From the NCBI GenBank assembly GCA_913774955.1, contig CAJYKV010000013.1, forward strand, positions 1 through 50,551: a stretch of 50,551 nt of DNA. Direction: 5' to 3'. The stretch is from an uncultured Acidovorax sp. (GTDB lineage Bacteria > Pseudomonadota > Gammaproteobacteria > Burkholderiales > Burkholderiaceae_C). The notes beneath the pieces were generated by a model, which was given only the letters and a program-made list of their open reading frames with translations, was not told where the DNA came from and did no database searches. Each line of letters opens with the position of its first letter. The first letter of the stretch is position 1. The position numbers and the translations under genes are program-made. This document shows, piece after piece, positions 33,381 to 41,653 of the stretch.

Positions 33381-34181
33381 ATGTCCCCCAATTCCCGCCT
33401 GCCGTCCTCGCAACGCTCCCGCTCCGCTCCGCGCCCGGCCGGCGCGCTGGTCCGCATGGCCGGCGCCGCGCTGCTCGCCTGGGGCGCGGCCGCCGGGGCC
33501 CTGGCGCAGGCCGTGCCGGGCGCTCCCGGCGCGGACGCCACGGCCGACCTGGGTGGTATCACCCAGCGCTGGCTCGACGATGCCCTGCAGCGCAACCAGA
33601 TGTCCGGCGGCGGCGCGCTGCCGCTGCGCATGGAAGTGAGCGTGGGCCAACTGGATTCCCGGCTGCGCCTCGCACCCTGTGCCCGGGTCGAGCCCTATCT
33701 GCCCGCCGGCTCCCGGCTCTGGGGGCGCACGCGCCTGGGCCTGCGCTGTGTCGAAGGTCCCACGGCGTGGAACGTCTTCCTCCCCGTCACCGTGAAGGCC
33801 TTCGGGCCCGCCTGGGTGCTCACGGGCAACGTGGCCTCGGGCGCCGTGCTGACGGAGGCCGACGCCACCCAGGCCGAGGTGGACTGGGCGGCCGAGACCA
33901 CGGCCATCGTCGCCAATCCCGAGAACTGGGTGGGGCAGGTCGCCTCGCGCCAGCTCATGGCCGGGCAGGCGCTGCGCCAGCACATGGTGAAGGCCCCCAC
34001 GCTCTTCCGTGCCGGCTCGCCGGTGCGGGTGGTCGCCCAGGGACGCGGTTATTCGGTCACATCGGCGGGCCAGGCCGTCACGAACGGCTCCGTCGGCGAG
34101 ACCGTGCGCGTCCGCATGGATAATGGCAAGATCGTGGCGGGCATTGTGACCAACGATGGAACGGTCGAGGTCGCGCTGTGA
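33381..34181 (+). CDS. flgA: FlgA P-ring assembly chaperone
   Basis: 266-residue periplasmic chaperone for FlgI P-ring assembly. An Arg-rich signal peptide (cleavage probably after GALAQA, ~residue 45) is followed by the SAF-like domain: TLFRAGSPVRVVAQGRGYSVTS-type block near residue 210 (seen in part), GQAVTNGSVGETVRVRMDNG and IVAGIVTNDGTVEV. Cys pairs are present (LAPCARVEPYLP; LGLRCVEGP), as often in FlgA. ATG 33381 has GGAGG at 33371-33375; 29 further upstream in-frame codons are unnecessary. Divergent from flgB and followed by flgM. Confidence 0.96.
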   Translation: MSPNSRLPSSQRSRSAPRPAGALVRMAGAALLAWGAAAGALAQAVPGAPGADATADLGGITQRWLDDALQRNQMSGGGALPLRMEVSVGQLDSRLRLAPCARVEPYLPAGSRLWGRTRLGLRCVEGPTAWNVFLPVTVKAFGPAWVLTGNVASGAVLTEADATQAEVDWAAETTAIVANPENWVGQVASRQLMAGQALRQHMVKAPTLFRAGSPVRVVAQGRGYSVTSAGQAVTNGSVGETVRVRMDNGKIVAGIVTNDGTVEVAL

Positions 34182-34204
34182 CGTCCTGTTTCCGAAGAAA
34201 AGCC

Positions 34205-34231
34205 TAAAGTCCGCGCCATGATGGTCGAAAA
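34205..34231 (+). promoter_or_regulatory. Sigma-28 (FliA) promoter of flgM
   Basis: TAAAGTCC (34205-34212), an 11-base spacer, GTCGAAAA (34224-34231). Against the enterobacterial consensus TAAAGTTT-N11-GCCGATAA each box matches 6 of 8 at exact spacing. It lies in the 92 bases between flgA and flgM, giving flgM a late-class promoter in addition to any read-through from flgA. Confidence 0.75.
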
Positions 34232-34273
34232 CATTGCTACTGTGCCCCACATCCGACGGGGTGGGAGAGTGCG

Positions 34274-34615
34274 ATGAAGATCAGTCAGAACCCGGAATTG
34301 CCGAACGCGCTGACGCAGCAGGTCCAGGCTGCGAAGCAACAGGCCAAGGCGGCCGCCCCGGCCCCTGCCGCCGAAGAAGCCACCAAGACCGCGACCACGG
34401 TCGCCGCCGCGGGCGGCACGCCCGTGACGTTCTCCAGTGCCGCCAAGGCGCTGGATTCGTCGCTGCGCAGCAGCGCGGATTTCGATGCCAACAAGGTCAA
34501 GGCCGTGCGCGCGGCGATCGAGAAGGGCACCTTCACGGTCGATGCCGAAGCCATCGCCGACAAACTGCTCTCGAACGCGCAGGAAACCATCGCCCACTCC
34601 CCCAAGTCCCATTGA
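34274..34615 (+). CDS. flgM: FlgM anti-sigma-28 factor
   Basis: 113-residue anti-sigma factor that holds FliA inactive until it is exported after hook completion. The N-terminal half is low-complexity and Ala/Gln/Lys-rich (unfolded, as in FlgM). The C-terminal FliA-binding part is conserved (FDANKVKAVRAAIEKGTFTV; DAEAIADKLLSNAQETI). GGGAGAG precedes ATG 34274. It has a sigma-28 promoter, giving the usual feedback loop with fliA at 35234-35950. Confidence 0.95.
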   Translation: MKISQNPELPNALTQQVQAAKQQAKAAAPAPAAEEATKTATTVAAAGGTPVTFSSAAKALDSSLRSSADFDANKVKAVRAAIEKGTFTVDAEAIADKLLSNAQETIAHSPKSH

Positions 34616-34670
34616 ACGGCTGATCCCTTCTCCGGGCGCCCGCCGCACCGCACGCGGCACGCGCGCCCTC

Positions 34671-34701
34671 CATGGGTCGGTCGGCACAGGATCGACCCAT
34701 G
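34671..34701 (+). promoter_or_regulatory. Hairpin enclosing the flgN start codon
   Basis: CATGGGTCG (34671-34679) and CGACCCATG (34693-34701) form a perfect 9-base stem with a 13-base loop containing the likely Shine-Dalgarno (CAGGA). The flgN ATG (34699) is in the 3' arm, and an in-frame upstream ATG (34672) is in the 5' arm. It would hide the start codon until melted by ribosomes or a factor. Confidence 0.55.
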
Positions 34702-35109
34702 CACCCCTCCTTCGCCGCCTCCGCCGCGTCCGCTTCCCCCGAAACCCTGCTCGCCACCGTCGAGTCGCTCCTGGCCGATGTCGGTGCCCTGTTGCTGCAG
34801 GGCGACGCGCCGGCGCTGGAGCGCTGCGCCCCGCTGTTGCGGCAGGCCGCGCTCGACCTCTCCCGCGCGCTGGAAAACCGCCCCGCCAGCGCGCCCGCGC
34901 TGCCGCCGGAATGGGCGCGCCGGGTCCAGGCCGTGCGCGGGCAGCTCGCGCTGCAGCGCGAACAGCTCGCCCGGCTCGCCGCGGTCACCGAGCGGCAGGT
35001 GGTCTCGTTCCTGCCGCCGGACCAGAACGGCACCACCTACGGCAGCGGCAGCCCTTCGGGTACCGGCATGCGCGGCAGCGCGGCCCGGATCTACCGGTCG
35101 CAGAGCTGA
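34699..35109 (+). CDS. flgN: FlgN export chaperone for FlgK and FlgL
   Basis: 136-residue mostly helical protein in the position and size of FlgN, the type III export chaperone for hook-associated proteins. It has heptad-like helices (LATVESLLADVGALLLQGD; RVQAVRGQLALQREQLARLA) and a polar, Gly/Ser-rich C-terminal tail (GSGSPSGTG). Identification rests on length, helicity and location after flgM, since FlgN is poorly conserved. Start at ATG 34699 (in-frame alternative 34672 adds nine residues); both lie in a 9-base stem. A strong terminator follows. Confidence 0.88.
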   Translation: MHPSFAASAASASPETLLATVESLLADVGALLLQGDAPALERCAPLLRQAALDLSRALENRPASAPALPPEWARRVQAVRGQLALQREQLARLAAVTERQVVSFLPPDQNGTTYGSGSPSGTGMRGSAARIYRSQS

Positions 35110-35116
35110 AACGACG

Positions 35117-35140
35117 AAGGCCCCCGAAGGGGCCTTTTTT
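35117..35140 (+). terminator. Rho-independent terminator after flgN
   Basis: AAGGCCCC-CGAA-GGGGCCTT followed by TTTT: perfect 8-base stem, tetraloop and a T run, eight bases after the flgN stop. It closes the flgA-flgM-flgN unit. The A-rich 5' side (GAAACGACGAAGG) gives only a weak T run on the other strand, so it may also help end the opposing fliA transcript (fliA stop at 35234). Confidence 0.92.
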
Positions 35141-35233
35141 GCGGACCGACCGCCGCGCGCGGAGCACGGGCGTTGGCCGCACACCGGGGGCGGCCCCGCA
35201 GGGCGTCGTGCCCGGCCTGGCCCGGCCCGGCCG

Positions 35234-35950
35234 TCAATGGCTGCGCATCTTCGCGCGCAACCGCGCGATCGACTGGCTGTGCAGCTGGCAGATGCGCGAT
35301 TCGGTCACGCCGAGCACGGCGGCGATCTCCTTCAGGTTCATGTCGTGCTCGTAGTACATGCCCATGATCTGCTGCTCGCGTTCCGGCAGGGCCTTGATGG
35401 CGGCCACCAGGGACGAGCGCAGCCGCTGGTCGCGCAGCATGGCCATCGGATCCGCCGCGCTGTCGGCCACGTGGCGGTCGAGGAAGCCGTCCTCGTCGTC
35501 GTCGCCGCGCGTCATGTCCTCGAGGTAGACGAGCTGGGTGCCGCGTACCTTGCTCAGCAGCGACTGGTATTCGGCCAGGCTCAGTTCGAGCTCGGTGGCG
35601 ATCTCCGATTCGAGCGGACTGCGGCCGAGCTTCTGCTCCAGCCGGTGCACGGCCTGCTCGATCTCCTTCTGGCTCTTGCGCGAGCTGCGCGACATCCAGT
35701 CGCCCTCGCGCAATTCGTCGAGCATCGCGCCGCGGATGCGCTGGGACGCGAAGGTCTCGAACTGCACGCCCTGCGTCACCTCGTAGCGCGACAGGGCCTC
35801 GCTGAGCCCGATCATGCCCACCTGGATCAGGTCGTCCAGCTCCACGTTCGGCGGAAGCTTCGCGATCATGTGGTGCGCGATGCGGCGGACCAGCGGCGCG
35901 TGCTGGCGTATCAGTGCATCGCGGTTGAGCTGTCCTTTGGCGGTGTACAT
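35234..35950 (-). CDS. fliA: FliA flagellar sigma factor (sigma-28)
   Basis: 238-residue sigma-28 of RNA polymerase that reads late flagellar and chemotaxis genes. Region 2 (DDLIQVGMIGLSEALSRYEV; FETFASQRIRGAMLDELRE), region 3 (SRKSQKEIEQAVHRLEQKLG) and the region 4 helix-turn-helix (LKEIAAVLGVTESRICQLHS) are all intact. It starts 4 bases after the flhG-like stop and is the last gene of flhB-flhA-flhF-flhG-fliA. Its antagonist FlgM is encoded 0.6 kb away on the other strand. Probable targets in the window: flgM and motA. Confidence 0.98.
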   Translation of the reverse strand: MYTAKGQLNRDALIRQHAPLVRRIAHHMIAKLPPNVELDDLIQVGMIGLSEALSRYEVTQGVQFETFASQRIRGAMLDELREGDWMSRSSRKSQKEIEQAVHRLEQKLGRSPLESEIATELELSLAEYQSLLSKVRGTQLVYLEDMTRGDDDEDGFLDRHVADSAADPMAMLRDQRLRSSLVAAIKALPEREQQIMGMYYEHDMNLKEIAAVLGVTESRICQLHSQSIARLRAKMRSH

Positions 35951-35954
35951 CGGA

Positions 35955-36752
35955 TCAATGGCTCCGTGCGAAGGGCTGGGCCGGCCTGTGCGCCCCGAAG
36001 GACGCGGCGGTGGCGGCGGACGCGGGGCCCATGGTGCCCGCGTTTTCGAGCAGTTGCAAGGCCAGGCGCTGCAGGTCCTGCGGGTGGTTGGCCCGCAGGG
36101 TGGCCGTGTGCACTTCGCTGCCCAGGTGCCGCTCCACGCAGCGCTGCAGGGCGGCGAGCGTGGCATGCGCCCGGGCCATGCCGGCCGGCCGGTCGGTGGG
36201 CAGCACCGAGGCGACGGTGCAGGGCACGCCGGCGTGCAGCGCCATGTGCTTGAGCTGGCGGTAGCTGCGCACCGCATGGTCGCTGCCCTCGGCGATCAGC
36301 AGCGGCACCGTGCCCGTGTCGCGCACCAGCGGGGCGAGGGCCTCCGCGGGTGCGTAGATCGCCAGCACCTGGTAGGCGCGGAAGAACGGCTGCAGCGTCT
36401 GCTGGGCCGCCATCGCATCGGCGCTCTGGCGCGCCAGCCGGCGCAATCCGTAGGCGGCCGGCAGCACGGCCAGCGAGGTGGCCGCGGCGGCGCCGGTGTC
36501 CAGCGGTGCGCCGTCCTGCCAGGACGGCTCGGCCAGCAGGTGGGCGAGGCCGGGCGCGGCGTCGGTCTCGCGCGCGGTGCCGTCCAGCACCGCCACGGGG
36601 TAGCCCATGCGCTGCAGGGCCGAGCACACCTGGAAGAACGTCTCGAGTCCGTAGGCCGCATCCGGCTGCGCCAGGATGGCGATCATGCGCAGCGGGGTCT
36701 GCGGCACGAGGCCCAGCAGGCTCGCGCCCTGGTGAAAACCGGTATCAAGCAT
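35955..36752 (-). CDS. FlhG-like (MinD/ParA fold) protein lacking Walker A
   Basis: 265-residue protein between flhF and fliA, the canonical place of flhG/fleN, the ATPase limiting flagellar number and position. The fold resembles MinD: MIAILAQPD, SALQRMGYPVAVLDG, and a later region like YQVLAIYAPAEALAPLV. Where MinD/FlhG has the deviant P-loop GKGGVGKT, this protein reads AQPDAAYGLETFF, so the nucleotide lysines and glycines are absent. It is therefore probably a non-ATPase partner of FlhF or a diverged regulator. Its first 8 bases overlap flhF. I am sure of position and fold family, less of function. Confidence 0.75.
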   Translation of the reverse strand: MLDTGFHQGASLLGLVPQTPLRMIAILAQPDAAYGLETFFQVCSALQRMGYPVAVLDGTARETDAAPGLAHLLAEPSWQDGAPLDTGAAAATSLAVLPAAYGLRRLARQSADAMAAQQTLQPFFRAYQVLAIYAPAEALAPLVRDTGTVPLLIAEGSDHAVRSYRQLKHMALHAGVPCTVASVLPTDRPAGMARAHATLAALQRCVERHLGSEVHTATLRANHPQDLQRLALQLLENAGTMGPASAATAASFGAHRPAQPFARSH

Positions 36753-38295
36753 CGACCAGTCCCCTTTCCATGGCCATTTCGGGCGAGTGCGAGAAGAAGA
36801 AGTTCAGGTCCGACGCCTTCGGGTCGAACGCCGACCTGGCGGGCGCGCGCATCGACGTGGCGATGAGCTTCTGCGCATCGGCGGCTTCCCAGTCTTCCGG
36901 AACCCGCTGGCCGTTGGTCACGCCGCGCAGCACCATCTGGTGGCGGATCAGCGCATCGACGGCCGGGCCGAGCTTCACCGCCTCGTCCACCTTGGAGAGG
37001 ATGGCCTGCTGCGAGCCGTCGGTCTTGAAGCCGGTGAGCACGTCGTCCAGCGTGTCGCCATGGCAGCCCGCGTTGAGCACCAGCAGGCGGTTCACGCCGG
37101 GCAGGTCGAGCACGTCGAGCATGTCGCGCTTGCGCGGATCGCGCGGCGCCACGCCGGTGGTGTCGATCAGCACCATCTTCTTGCCGGCCAGCAGGCCCAG
37201 CAGGTCCTGCAGGGCGGCGCGGTCGTGCGCGAGGTGGGCCACCACGCCGAGCATGCGGCCGTAGGTGCGCAGCTGGTCGTGGGCACCGACGCGGTAGGTG
37301 TCGAGCGTGATCAGGCCGACACTGGCCGGGCCGTGCACCCGGGCGCACAGCGCGGCGAGCTTGGCCGTGGTGGTGGTCTTGCCGACGCCGGTGGCACCGA
37401 CCATCGCGTACACGCCGCCTTCTTCATAGAGGGGGCGCTGGTGCGCGTCGGTCCGGAGGTTGCGCTCCAGCACGTCCATCAGCCAGCGCACGGCATGGCC
37501 CGCGCCCATCTCTTCGGGCAGGCGCTCCAGCACGGCCCGGGCCAGCGAGGGCGAATAGCCCGCGCGGATGAGCTTGAGCATCAGGTTCGACTGGATCGGG
37601 TTCTGCCGCGCCTGGCCCAGCCAGGCGAGGGTGTTGAAGCGGTCCTCGATCAGGTCCTTCATCGCCTGCAGCTCGTTCATGACGTTCTGCTGGCCGGACT
37701 CCTGCGCGAGCGACGGCACCGAGGCCTGTGCGCGGCGCTCGCGCACCGGCGGCTCGGCCGGCAGGCCCAGGGGAATGGCGTGCAGCGGATTGTGGCGCTG
37801 CACCGGCGCGGCGGGAGCCGCGGCACGCTCGGGCATGCGCGGGGCGGCCGGGCGGGCCTGTGGAGCGGCGCGCTCGAACTGGGGCGCGGGTTCGGCGGCG
37901 GCCGGTGCGCCGCCCAGGGCCTCGTGGCGGCGGCGCAGCATGCGCTCGCGCACGTAGTCCTGGAACGAGAGGGTGCTCATCGCCAGCTGCTCGGTGTCCT
38001 GCGCCACCGGGTTGCGGGGCGCCTCGGCGCGCTGGGGCGCGCGCATCGGGCGGTTCGACTGCACCGGGTTGGCGGCCATGTCGGAGGCGCGCTCCTGCAG
38101 GCGGGAGGCGGGCGGGGCGGCGGGTTCGGCGGCGGCGTTCTCCAGCGACGAGAGCGTGTCTTCGGCGGTCGCCATCACTTCCACGCCGCCGGCGATCTGG
38201 CGGTTGGAGAGGATCAGCGTGCCGTCCCCGAAGGCCATGCGCGCCTTGGCCAGGGCCTCACGCGAGGTGGGGGCGGTAAAGCGTTTGATGTTCAT
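36745..38295 (-). CDS. flhF: FlhF SRP-type GTPase for flagellar placement
   Basis: 516-residue GTPase of the signal-recognition-particle family that recruits early flagellar components, usually to the pole. A short basic B-domain start (MNIKRFTAPTSREALAKARM) is followed by a long Ala/Pro-rich linker (~50-200) and the NG domain from about 205. The P-loop is at residues 299-308 (VGATGVGKTT), with LITLDTYRVGAHDQLRTYG, VLIDTTGVAPRD and the guanine motif region (ILSKVDEAVKLG). It overlaps flhA by four bases and the flhG-like gene by eight. A polar or few-flagella pattern is suggested. Confidence 0.97.
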   Translation of the reverse strand: MNIKRFTAPTSREALAKARMAFGDGTLILSNRQIAGGVEVMATAEDTLSSLENAAAEPAAPPASRLQERASDMAANPVQSNRPMRAPQRAEAPRNPVAQDTEQLAMSTLSFQDYVRERMLRRRHEALGGAPAAAEPAPQFERAAPQARPAAPRMPERAAAPAAPVQRHNPLHAIPLGLPAEPPVRERRAQASVPSLAQESGQQNVMNELQAMKDLIEDRFNTLAWLGQARQNPIQSNLMLKLIRAGYSPSLARAVLERLPEEMGAGHAVRWLMDVLERNLRTDAHQRPLYEEGGVYAMVGATGVGKTTTTAKLAALCARVHGPASVGLITLDTYRVGAHDQLRTYGRMLGVVAHLAHDRAALQDLLGLLAGKKMVLIDTTGVAPRDPRKRDMLDVLDLPGVNRLLVLNAGCHGDTLDDVLTGFKTDGSQQAILSKVDEAVKLGPAVDALIRHQMVLRGVTNGQRVPEDWEAADAQKLIATSMRAPARSAFDPKASDLNFFFSHSPEMAMERGLVDA

Positions 38296-40373
38296 GCTGC
38301 ACCTTTGAGGATCGGGCCGATGCGGATGGTGTGGGTTTCAGGGATCTCGCTGTGTGCGAGAACCTGCAGTCGGGGAGCGACGCGGCGCACGAGGCGCGAC
38401 ACGGCGTTGCGGATGGCGTCGGGCACGAGCAGGCAGGCGGGCATGCCCATCTCTTCCTGCCGCATGGCCACTTCCGCGGCCTTCTGCGTGAGGATGTCGG
38501 CCACGCCGGGATCGAGCGAGGGGCCGCCGGCATTGCCCAGGGCCTGCACCAGCAGGCGCTCCAGGCCGGGCTCGATGGCGATCACGTTGAGCTCGCGGGT
38601 GGGGCCGTAGATCTGCTGCACGATGGCCGGCGAGAGGGCGATGCGCACGCGGCGCGCCAGCTCCACCGGATCGGCGATGCTGCCGGCGTATTCGGCCAGC
38701 GTTTCGATGATGGTGCGGATGTCCCGGATGTGCACGGACTCTTCCAGCAGCAGCTGGAGCACCTTCTGGAACGTTGCGATCGACACCATTTTCGGAACCA
38801 CTTCCTCGATGAGCTTGGGGGCCAGCTTGCTGACGTGTTCCACGAGCTGCTGCGTTTCGGTGCGGCTCAAAAGCTTCGAGGCCTGCACTTGCATCAAGTG
38901 TGACAAATGGGTGGCCATCACGGTTTCGGAATCAACGACGGTAAAACCCGCCATTTGTGCCGCTTCCTTCTGGTGCTCGTCGATCCAGTGCGCCGGCAGG
39001 CCGAAGGCCGGGTCGGTCGTCGGCGTGCCGATGAGCGGCGTGCTGATGCCGCCGGGGTTGATCGCCAGGAACATGCCCGGGAACGCCTCGCCCTCGCCCA
39101 CGACCACGCCGCGCAGCGTGATGCGGTACGCGCTGGGCTTGAGCTCCAGGTTGTCGCGCACGTGCACGGCCGGCGGCAGGAAGCCCACTTCCTGCGCGAA
39201 CTTGCGGCGCACGCCCTTGATGCGGGTGAGCAGGTCGCCCTGGCGGCTCTTGTCCACGAGCGAGATCAGGCGGTAGCCGAGTTCCAGGCCGAGCAGGTCC
39301 ACCGGCTGCAGGTCGTCCCAGCTGGCCTCGCCGTCGCCGGCCGGGGGCGGCGGCGCCTCGACCGGCTTGGGTGCGTTCGCGCGCTGGTGGAGCAGCCAGG
39401 CGGCGTAGCCGAAGCCGCTGCCCAGGATCAGGAACACGGCGTGCGGCATGCCGGGGATCACGCCCAGCAGGATCAGGATGGCCGCGGCCACGCCCAGCAC
39501 GCGCGGCGACATGAAGAGCTGCTGCACGATCTGCCGGCCCATGTCCTGGTCCTTGCCGACCCGCGACACCACCATGGCGGCGGCCACCGAGATCAGCAGG
39601 CCGGGGATCTGCGCCACCAGCGCATCGCCCACGGCCAGCAGGATGTAGCTGTTCGCGGCCTGCCCGGCGGAGAGGTCGTGCTGCAGCATGCCGATCGCGA
39701 AGCCGCCCACGATGTTGATGAGCAGGATCAGGATGCCGGCGACGGCGTCGCCGCGCACGAACTTCGAGGCGCCGTCCATCGAGCCGAAGAAATTGGCTTC
39801 TTCCTGCACTTCGACGCGGCGGCGCTTGGCTTCCTTCTCGTCGATCAGGCCGGCGCTCAGATCGGCGTCCACCGCCATCTGCTTGCCGGGCATGGCGTCC
39901 AGCGTGAAGCGGGCGGACACCTCGGCGATCCGCTCGGCGCCCTTGGTCACCACCACGAAGTTGATCACCACCAGGATGGCGAACACGATCAGGCCCACCG
40001 CGAAATTGCCGCCGATCAGGAAGTGGCCGAAGGCCTCGATCACCGCGCCGGCCGCGCCGGGGCCGGTGTGGCCTTCCAGCAGCACGACACGGGTCGAGGC
40101 CACGTTCAGCGACAGCCGCATCAGCGTGGTGAGCAGCAGCACGGAGGGGAATGCCGCGAAGTCCAGCGGCCGCAGCATGTAGGCGGCCACCATCATCACC
40201 ATGAGCGCCACGGCGATGTTGAGCGTGAAGAAGGTGTCCAGCAGCCACGAGGGAATGGGCAGCACCATCAGCGCCAGGATGGCGACCACCAGCAGCGGGG
40301 CCGAGAGGCCCTGCAGTGCGGAGGCGTTGGTGCCCGCCCATTGGCGGGCGGAGGCGATCGTGGGGGTCTTCAT
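38292..40373 (-). CDS. flhA: FlhA flagellar type III export gate protein
   Basis: 693-residue export-gate membrane protein. About eight N-terminal membrane segments (to ~residue 320), the FHIPEP-family cytoplasmic loop (RIAEVSARFTLDAMPGKQMA), and a C-terminal cytosolic docking domain for chaperone-substrate complexes (from ~345; LELGYRLISLVDKSRQGDLL; LTREL-like GPTRELNVIAIEPG). Stop and start overlaps of four bases with flhF and flhB show tight coupling. Typical length (692 in E. coli). Confidence 0.98.
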   Translation of the reverse strand: MKTPTIASARQWAGTNASALQGLSAPLLVVAILALMVLPIPSWLLDTFFTLNIAVALMVMMVAAYMLRPLDFAAFPSVLLLTTLMRLSLNVASTRVVLLEGHTGPGAAGAVIEAFGHFLIGGNFAVGLIVFAILVVINFVVVTKGAERIAEVSARFTLDAMPGKQMAVDADLSAGLIDEKEAKRRRVEVQEEANFFGSMDGASKFVRGDAVAGILILLINIVGGFAIGMLQHDLSAGQAANSYILLAVGDALVAQIPGLLISVAAAMVVSRVGKDQDMGRQIVQQLFMSPRVLGVAAAILILLGVIPGMPHAVFLILGSGFGYAAWLLHQRANAPKPVEAPPPPAGDGEASWDDLQPVDLLGLELGYRLISLVDKSRQGDLLTRIKGVRRKFAQEVGFLPPAVHVRDNLELKPSAYRITLRGVVVGEGEAFPGMFLAINPGGISTPLIGTPTTDPAFGLPAHWIDEHQKEAAQMAGFTVVDSETVMATHLSHLMQVQASKLLSRTETQQLVEHVSKLAPKLIEEVVPKMVSIATFQKVLQLLLEESVHIRDIRTIIETLAEYAGSIADPVELARRVRIALSPAIVQQIYGPTRELNVIAIEPGLERLLVQALGNAGGPSLDPGVADILTQKAAEVAMRQEEMGMPACLLVPDAIRNAVSRLVRRVAPRLQVLAHSEIPETHTIRIGPILKGAA

Positions 40374-41542
40374 GGCGCGTCACCTGCGGTGGATGCGTCG
40401 GGCGGGGTGGCCTTCGTGTGCGGATCGAGCTCCGGCGGCACGTACGGGTCGGGCTGGGCGTCGGGCATGCGGCCCTCGCCGCGCAGCGCGGCCTTGAGCC
40501 GGTAGACGTAGGCCAGGATCTGCGCCACGGCCGCGTACAGCGGGGCGGGGATGGGCTGCTCCAGCTCGGCATTGGCGTAGAGCGCCCGCGCCAGCATGGG
40601 CGACTGCAGCACCGGCACGGAATGCTGGGTGGCGATCTCGCGGATCTTGAACGCCAGCAGGTCCGTGCCCTTGGACACCACCTGCGGCGCGCCCATCGTG
40701 GATTCGTCGTAGCGCAGCGCCACGGCATAGTGGGTCGGGTTCATCACCACAAAGTCGGCCTTGGGCACGTTGCCCAGGCTGGCGCGGCTGGCGATGTCGC
40801 GTGCCCGCTGGCGCTGGCGGCCCTTCACCTCGGGGCTGCCTTCGGACTGCTTGTGCTCCTGCTTCACTTCCTCGTGCGACATCTTCTGGCGCGACTTGAA
40901 GAAGAAGGCCTGCAGCGGCACGTCGATCACCGCGGCGAGGAACACGACCAGCAGCATCAGCCCCATGCCGCCGACGATCCACTGGGCCACATAGCGCAGC
41001 GCCACGGGCGAGGGCTGCAGCACGAGCATGGCGATCTTCTCGATGCTGGTGCTCATGAAGCTCCAGGCCACCGCGGCGAGGATGGCGGTCATCAGCACCA
41101 TCTTCACCACGTTCACCATCTGCTGCTTCGAGAACAGGTTCGTGAAGCCGGAAATCGGGTTCAGCCGCGTGAAGTTGGGCATCACCGGCTTCATGGTGAA
41201 CACCCAGCCGCCCGAACCGATCGCGCTCACGACGGTGGCCACGGCGGTCAGCACGGCGAAGACGAGGCTCGCGGCCACGCCGACGGTGGTCATGTCCTGG
41301 AGGCGCTCCAGCATGGAGCCCGTGGCGTGCACCGTCTCGGCATTGAACGCGAGGTGGTGCGCGATCGCGCGCTGCAGGTGCTCGATCAGCGTGGGGGCCA
41401 GCGCATAGGTGCTGACGGCGCCCATGCCCAGCACGGCGAGGTGGGAAAGATCACGGGACCGCGCAGCCTGGCCTTCCTCGCGCGCCTGCTGCAGCTTGCG
41501 CTCGGTCGCGGGGAGTTGTTTGTCTTGGCTGGAGGAGTCCAT
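40370..41542 (-). CDS. flhB: FlhB export-switch membrane protein
   Basis: 390-residue FlhB controlling the substrate switch from rod/hook to filament proteins. Four membrane segments in the N-terminal ~210 residues, a linker (KQEHKQSEGSPEVKGRQRQR), and the self-cleaving NPTH site at residues 268-271 (VVMNPTHYAVALRYD). A C-terminal tail (~360-390) is Pro/Asp-rich. First gene of the export operon; promoter elements at 41569-41630 match those of flgB. Length is near the 382 of E. coli. Confidence 0.98.
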   Translation of the reverse strand: MDSSSQDKQLPATERKLQQAREEGQAARSRDLSHLAVLGMGAVSTYALAPTLIEHLQRAIAHHLAFNAETVHATGSMLERLQDMTTVGVAASLVFAVLTAVATVVSAIGSGGWVFTMKPVMPNFTRLNPISGFTNLFSKQQMVNVVKMVLMTAILAAVAWSFMSTSIEKIAMLVLQPSPVALRYVAQWIVGGMGLMLLVVFLAAVIDVPLQAFFFKSRQKMSHEEVKQEHKQSEGSPEVKGRQRQRARDIASRASLGNVPKADFVVMNPTHYAVALRYDESTMGAPQVVSKGTDLLAFKIREIATQHSVPVLQSPMLARALYANAELEQPIPAPLYAAVAQILAYVYRLKAALRGEGRMPDAQPDPYVPPELDPHTKATPPDASTAGDAP

Positions 41543-41568
41543 GGTGGCATGACGGAGAGGTCATGCCG

Positions 41569-41630
41569 ATTGTCGTGAGGGGGGGCGGAATCTAAAGCGC
41601 GAATAGACGGCCCGGGAGCCGCTTATTCGG
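41569..41630 (-). promoter_or_regulatory. flhB operon promoter, class II type with FlhDC-like dyad
   Basis: Minus strand: CCGAATA (41630-41624) ... TATTCGCGCTTTAGA (41605-41591), 16-base spacer, GACAAT (41574-41569) then CGG. CGAATA and TATTCG are complementary arms. On the + strand the core reads AATAGACG-N10-CGCTTATT, close to the FlhDC box (AAATARCG-N10-12-CGYTATTT) apart from one extra base in each arm. All elements align exactly with the flgB promoter. Confidence 0.7.
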
Positions 41631-41653
41631 GCGCGCGGCCTCCCGCCGGGCGT

